This document shows positions 60,575 to 64,000 of a DNA stretch of 64,000 nt, piece by piece. How positions within the stretch are numbered: the stretch's first letter is position 1; each line of letters opens with the position of its first letter. Position numbers and translations under genes: made by a program. This stretch comes from Clostridiales bacterium (GTDB taxonomy: Bacteria > Bacillota > Clostridia > Oscillospirales > Acutalibacteraceae). The stretch lies in assembly GCA_012839185.1 (NCBI GenBank), contig DUNU01000015.1, positions 62,001 through 126,000 on the forward strand, given 5' to 3'. The notes beneath the pieces were generated by a model. It saw only the letters and a program-made list of their open reading frames with translations. It did not search any database and was not told the DNA's origin.

Positions 60575-62938
60575 ATGAAAAATAAAATTAAATCACGAGG
60601 CATCCTTTCATTGCCGGGGCTTCTCATTTCCGGTATCTTGATAATCAGCCTTCTCGTAAGTGTAATTATAACCCCTGTTTCAGCAACTGAGGGATTTGTT
60701 ATCGGCGACGTTAACCGCGACAACAATGTCAATGCAAGCGATGCACGATTAGTCTTAAGACATGCGATGGGATTAGAAACTAATGGTGAATTTGATGTAA
60801 CACTGGCGGATTGGGATAATGATGAGAAAATAAGTCTAAGCGATGCGAGGAATATTCTCCGATATGCATTGGGACTTATCGGATTACCTGATTGGTACGA
60901 ATCCACTGATCCGCCTACAGATGTTCAGACCATACCTGTATCCCAAATCGAATTGTCAACCGTGGAACCGACAGATACGTCTGACTCTTTTGTAAAAACT
61001 TATCAGCCCTTAGCATTTACCCCCGTTTATCCTGATGGAAGCAAGACTTTTGATGATTATGACGGTATTTTGAAGCTTTTTACAAATCAGGCAAAAGATT
61101 TGACTGAGCAAGGTGGGTATTTTGATGGTATGTATTATAAAGATACAGTAATCAATGCTACTCGTGCGGAAATCGCAGAAACACAATCTCCGCAACCTGA
61201 TGATAGTGCAAGTAACGGAGAACGAGAGTTTTCGGAAACCAATTTACAGGTTGAAGGTATTGATGAAGCGGATATAATCAAAACAAATGGTGAATATGTT
61301 TTCGTTGTGAGCAGTAATTCTGATGAAAATTCTGAAACTTATTCTTACCCTGCTTTGCGGATGGTTGATGCTTATATGCCCTATTCTTCTTACAAAGATG
61401 CTATTAAGATTATCGATATCAATAACCTTGAAGATCCTGTTCATGTAAATACCCTTATCCCGAAAAAGCAGACTGAATGCGGATACAACATCAAGGATAT
61501 GTATCTGTCGGGAGAAACTTTAGCAATTATCGTAGACTATTACATTTATTCTAAAGAAGAATACCCGGTTGAACAGGAAACGGGCATTGAATTTGACGTA
61601 GAAGAATCAGAAATTTGGCTTGCTACTCAATATTCGGGTGTAATTATTTATGATATAAGCGATATTAAAAATATTGCTGAAACTGCTCGCTATACAACCA
61701 AAGGTACAAATCTTGACAGCAGACTTATCAATGGAAATCTTATTCTTATCAATAATTATTACGTAGATATCTGGTCGGTATATAATGGGAGGACAAGCGG
61801 AAATACCTGTATACCGTCTGTAATTACCGAAGAAGGGGAGAAATATTTGAATAGTGATTCTATCATTGTGTTAGATGATAAATCAACTCAATATGTCAAT
61901 CTCTTAAGTGTTGCTCTTGACGGCTCACGTGAAGAACAAGCTCTTTCGATTTTGGGTACGGCAAATGAGATTTTCTGCAACGGAGATAATCTCTATGTAA
62001 CAAGTGAAAACTGGAGTTGGAGCTGGAATGGGGATAGTGAAGAAAAAAGGGTATTCACTTCCTCTACGGGTGAAACATATGAAGTTTACTCCTCAACAAC
62101 CATCTTCAAATTCGATATTTCTGACGGTTCAATCACTTTTACCGCAGACGGAACAATTCCCGGAGTTGCAAACGGCAGTTTTGCTCTTGATGAATATAAG
62201 GGATATTTCAGAACAGCCGTTACTGTACGAGATACCGATTTCAATGTCCGCTCCGCAGTCTTTGTTCTTGACAAAGCTCTGAATATTGTCGGTTCGATTG
62301 ACGAACTTCAAGCGGGCGAAGAAGTCAAGGGTGTTCGTTTTATGGGAGATACGGCTTATGTTGTAACTTTCATGCAGACCGACCCGCTTTTCGTTCTTGA
62401 TATGTCAGACCCGATAAATCCGATTGAAAAAGGACAATTAAAAATCACCGGATTTTCTGATTATCTTCATCCCTACGGCGAATATATGATAGGTATCGGT
62501 TATGACGGCACGGAGGACGGTCTTAACAGCGGAACTAAATTCAGTCTGTTTGATGTATCCGATATGTCCAATCCGACAGAAGGCGACAAAATAACAATTG
62601 CAAGTGCCGGTATCTATAATTTTTCAAGTCGTGCATTCACAGTTGGCAAGAACGGACTTTTTGGTGTACCTGTAGAGATTTACCAAACATATACGGATAA
62701 TGTGTATTATTCAACATCAATTAAAGGTATCCAGACTTTCTCGGTTGTTGACGGAAAATTGGTCGGTGGCGGATTCTATGCCGCATCAAATATCGAACCC
62801 AATGAAAGTTATTACTATTACACTCAAATCCTTCGCGGTATAATCGTAAATGATTATATTTTAGTCGTTACCGAACGTAGTGTTGATGCCTACAAAATCG
62901 GCGAAACCTTCGAACCTGTTAAATCCATTACATTCTAA
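60575..62938 (+). CDS. Secreted beta-propeller protein with N-terminal dockerin-like module
   Basis: 787 residues. Signal peptide (hydrophobic LLISGILIISLLVSVII, cut near VSA). Residues about 43-106 are two Ca-binding dockerin repeats: GDVNRDNNVNASDARLVLRH and ADWDNDEKISLSDARNILRY. After a linker, LQVEGIDEADIIKTNGEYVF (near 223) is the hallmark of the C-terminal beta-propeller (Beta_propel) family; WD-like blades such as ISDIKNIAETARY and DMSDPINPIEKGQ follow. Dockerins dock on cohesins, so it may join a cell-surface complex. AAAGGAAGCG precedes the ATG. No cohesin is in the window. Confidence 0.9.
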   Translation: MKNKIKSRGILSLPGLLISGILIISLLVSVIITPVSATEGFVIGDVNRDNNVNASDARLVLRHAMGLETNGEFDVTLADWDNDEKISLSDARNILRYALGLIGLPDWYESTDPPTDVQTIPVSQIELSTVEPTDTSDSFVKTYQPLAFTPVYPDGSKTFDDYDGILKLFTNQAKDLTEQGGYFDGMYYKDTVINATRAEIAETQSPQPDDSASNGEREFSETNLQVEGIDEADIIKTNGEYVFVVSSNSDENSETYSYPALRMVDAYMPYSSYKDAIKIIDINNLEDPVHVNTLIPKKQTECGYNIKDMYLSGETLAIIVDYYIYSKEEYPVEQETGIEFDVEESEIWLATQYSGVIIYDISDIKNIAETARYTTKGTNLDSRLINGNLILINNYYVDIWSVYNGRTSGNTCIPSVITEEGEKYLNSDSIIVLDDKSTQYVNLLSVALDGSREEQALSILGTANEIFCNGDNLYVTSENWSWSWNGDSEEKRVFTSSTGETYEVYSSTTIFKFDISDGSITFTADGTIPGVANGSFALDEYKGYFRTAVTVRDTDFNVRSAVFVLDKALNIVGSIDELQAGEEVKGVRFMGDTAYVVTFMQTDPLFVLDMSDPINPIEKGQLKITGFSDYLHPYGEYMIGIGYDGTEDGLNSGTKFSLFDVSDMSNPTEGDKITIASAGIYNFSSRAFTVGKNGLFGVPVEIYQTYTDNVYYSTSIKGIQTFSVVDGKLVGGGFYAASNIEPNESYYYYTQILRGIIVNDYILVVTERSVDAYKIGETFEPVKSITF

Positions 62939-62946
62939 ACATAGAT

Positions 62947-62985
62947 AACTCCGAGGGTTTTTGCTCTCGGAGTTGTTTGCTTTTA
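62947..62985 (+). terminator. Terminator of the beta-propeller gene
   Basis: AACTCCGAG (62947-62955) pairs with CTCGGAGTT (62966-62974), then GTTTGCTTTT. Confidence 0.85.
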
Positions 62986-63069
62986 GCAAGAAAGAATGAT
63001 GTGAAACCGATAGAATGAGATTATAACTATGAAGTTTTTGCTGAAAATCTGAAAAAATACCGTAAATAC

Positions 63070-63098
63070 TTGATTTTTCTTTAATTTTATGTTATACT
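63070..63098 (+). promoter_or_regulatory. Promoter for the SAM riboswitch-91 aa gene transcript
   Basis: TTGATT (63070-63075) and TATACT (63093-63098), spacer 17, immediately upstream of the riboswitch. Confidence 0.7.
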
Positions 63099-63101
63099 GT
63101 T

Positions 63102-63192
63102 ATCACCATATAGAGTGCGTGAGGGACAAGCCCGTTGACCGCACAGCAACCTGCCGAAAGGTAAGGTGCTAATGCTTGATCGATGGGGTGAT
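63102..63192 (+). ncRNA. SAM-I-type (S-box or SAM-I/IV variant) riboswitch
   Basis: Core matches the SAM-I family: GTGCG-TGAGGGA-CAA-GCCC-GTTGAC-CGCAC forms P2 with the kink, then AGCAACCT, a GAAA-capped P3, and AAGGTGCTAA. P1 pairs ATCACCAT (63102-63109) with ATGGGGTGAT (63183-63192). P4 seems short or missing, which may place it in the SAM-I/IV variant. Followed by a terminator, as for an off-switch. Confidence 0.85.
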
Positions 63193-63207
63193 GAATTATT
63201 GATTTTC

Positions 63208-63240
63208 AAATCCTGTCGGTAACGATGGGATTTTTCGTTT
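63208..63240 (+). terminator. Riboswitch-associated terminator
   Basis: AAATCCTGTCG (63208-63218) pairs with CGATGGGATTT (63223-63233), GTAA tetraloop, two G-U pairs, followed by TTCGTTT. Confidence 0.82.
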
Positions 63241-63283
63241 CCTCTGTATTCTGTATGGTAATAAATTATATGGAGGAAATATA

Positions 63284-63559
63284 ATGTTTAACCTTTCAGA
63301 ATTTGCAAAAAGCAACAGCAAACCTATTTTTGTTTACCTTGCCGACAATCAGACGGCTTTGCGTTTTCTGCAAGATGTTGAAAATCAGGGCTTCACATTT
63401 CCAGATGGCACAAAACCAACTGAAAAACAGCCGAATTCATTCTTTGCTGTTCATTCCGATATGTCAATAAATTATATTGGCTTTATTGGTCGGATAGCAT
63501 ATCAGTGTAAATCCGGTAGTATTATTCGTCTGGATTATGCTGAAAAAATAGCGGAGTGA
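63284..63559 (+). CDS. 91-residue protein of unknown function under SAM riboswitch
   Basis: 91 residues, no membrane segment, no signal peptide. Composition is ordinary soluble with a glycine/aromatic centre (SINYIGFIGRIAYQCKSGS). I see no catalytic or metal-binding motif and only one cysteine. GGAGGAAATATA gives a strong ribosome site. It is the only gene on a transcript starting with a SAM-I-type riboswitch and its terminator; no methionine or transport gene follows in the window. Confidence 0.8.
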   Translation: MFNLSEFAKSNSKPIFVYLADNQTALRFLQDVENQGFTFPDGTKPTEKQPNSFFAVHSDMSINYIGFIGRIAYQCKSGSIIRLDYAEKIAE

Positions 63560-63628
63560 AAAATATCACTTTAACTCTGTGCTTGTTTTGTCAACATTAA
63601 TTATTATGCAAGTATACACCGAAAGCAA

Positions 63629-63660
63629 AAGAGGATAGCCACGTTGCTGACCTCTTAGAT
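63629..63660 (+). terminator. Possible terminator after the 91-residue gene
   Basis: AAGAGGATAGC (63629-63639) pairs with GCTGACCTCTT (63646-63656), with one mismatch and one G-U; the T-tract is weak. Confidence 0.5.
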
Positions 63661-63911
63661 TTTATATTGCATGGTGTCGCATATTCTATTAATATAGTAT
63701 AAGTTAATCCAATATTGGAGGGCATATTTTTAATAATTTGGCAAGTTCTGATTTTTTATCTTTCTTAATAATTCATTTTTGAAACAATAGAGTGTCAATA
63801 TATTATCATCACTATCAAGAGAATAGTTTGTTATGTTTTGCACCTTGAATGAAAAGGATTATTCAAGTATACTTAAATTGTAAGGAGCTGATTTTGCGAA
63901 ACAAGACATAA
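63661..63911. other. AT-rich intergenic sequence
   Basis: No ORF of credible size, RNA motif or repeat recognised between the hairpin at 63629 and the gene tail at 63912. Confidence 0.5.
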
Positions 63912-64000
63912 TTATATTTTTCCGAACTCGTCTTTGACCGCGAAGTAAGAAGGTTTTTCATTTTCATCGCAAGTAACAAGTCCCCAACGAGTTTCAGTTG
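63912..64000 (-). CDS. C-terminal tail of a probable glycoside hydrolase, cut by window edge
   Basis: Reading right to left from 64000, the frame encodes TETRWGLVTCDENEKPSYFA followed by VKDEFGKI and a TAA at 63912-63914. The RWGLVT-D--EKPSY-AVK pattern is the usual end of several (beta/alpha)8 glycosidases, such as beta-xylosidases or cellulases. Only 29 codons are visible, so the family is a guess. Confidence 0.5.
   Translation of the reverse strand, partial: TETRWGLVTCDENEKPSYFAVKDEFGKI

Noticed and set aside
63884-63911. AAGGAG followed by a TTG codon near the right end
   Set aside because: The frame closes after five codons (TAA), so it is not a gene.
1-64000. CRISPR arrays, insertion sequences, prophage, toxin-antitoxin or restriction systems
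   Set aside because: No direct-repeat array, transposase, integrase, phage structural or defence gene was recognised.

Overview
The window looks like chromosome from an anaerobic, low-GC Clostridia-type Firmicute (uncultured gut or rumen Oscillospiraceae-like would fit; this is inference). Pointers: Gram-positive Shine-Dalgarno and sigma-A promoter sequences, S-box (SAM) riboswitches, a C_GCAxxG_C_C redox protein, a flavodiiron protein with rubredoxin, the DUF1538/PII pair, a BaiN-type flavoprotein-cmk-ispH-S1 block, and many glycoside hydrolases. TGA is used as a stop. I see no phage, insertion sequence, CRISPR array or plasmid marker; the gene set is mostly housekeeping plus carbohydrate and transport accessory genes.

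Layout. 1-9.2 kb: a GH2 hydrolase cut by the window edge and coupled to CCA-adding enzyme, a nitroreductase, an amino acid permease, then an operon of a GH109-like oxidoreductase fold enzyme, a GtrA membrane protein and a GH51 arabinofuranosidase. 9.2-12.2 kb: a DUF4430 lipoprotein, an orphan ABC-2-type permease and a TetR regulator. 12.3-16.7 kb (minus): queA-proB-proA-proC-ppa. 16.8-21.7 kb (plus): asd-dapA-DUF1538-tandem PII-MBL hydrolase; the two operons share one compact divergent promoter region with a palindrome. 21.7-24.2 kb: SAM-I riboswitch-metK, a Gfo/Idh/MocA protein and tRNA-Ala(CGC). 24.3-31 kb: BaiN-like flavoprotein, cmk, ispH, ribosomal protein S1, a redox protein, GH16, glyA. 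31-36 kb: secreted PHP phosphoesterase, HtrA protease, and a sodium:solute symporter preceded by a tyrosine-rich leader peptide with attenuator hairpins. 36-43.4 kb: an aminoglycoside phosphotransferase-like kinase, a lipoprotein, a serine hydrolase-MFS-LRR operon, GDPD. 43.4-50.7 kb (minus): pyrH-frr-uppS-metH-SDR-old yellow enzyme. 50.9-56 kb (plus): metF-cdsA-dxr-rseP-ispG. 56-64 kb: small membrane protein, flavodiiron protein, rubredoxin, zinc-ribbon/SH3 membrane protein, dockerin/beta-propeller secreted protein, a second SAM-I-type riboswitch in front of an unrecognised 91-residue protein, and the tail of another probable glycoside hydrolase.

How it fits together: one-carbon/methionine metabolism is spread through the window (metK, metH, metF, glyA, two SAM riboswitches), as are isoprenoid/envelope genes (ispH, uppS, dxr, ispG, cdsA, rseP) and amino acid biosynthesis (proBAC, asd, dapA). 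The most unusual features are regulatory: a predicted Tyr-codon attenuator before a symporter, a SAM riboswitch driving an unknown small protein, a CiaR-like direct repeat at htrA, and the shared palindrome between the proline and aspartate-family operons.
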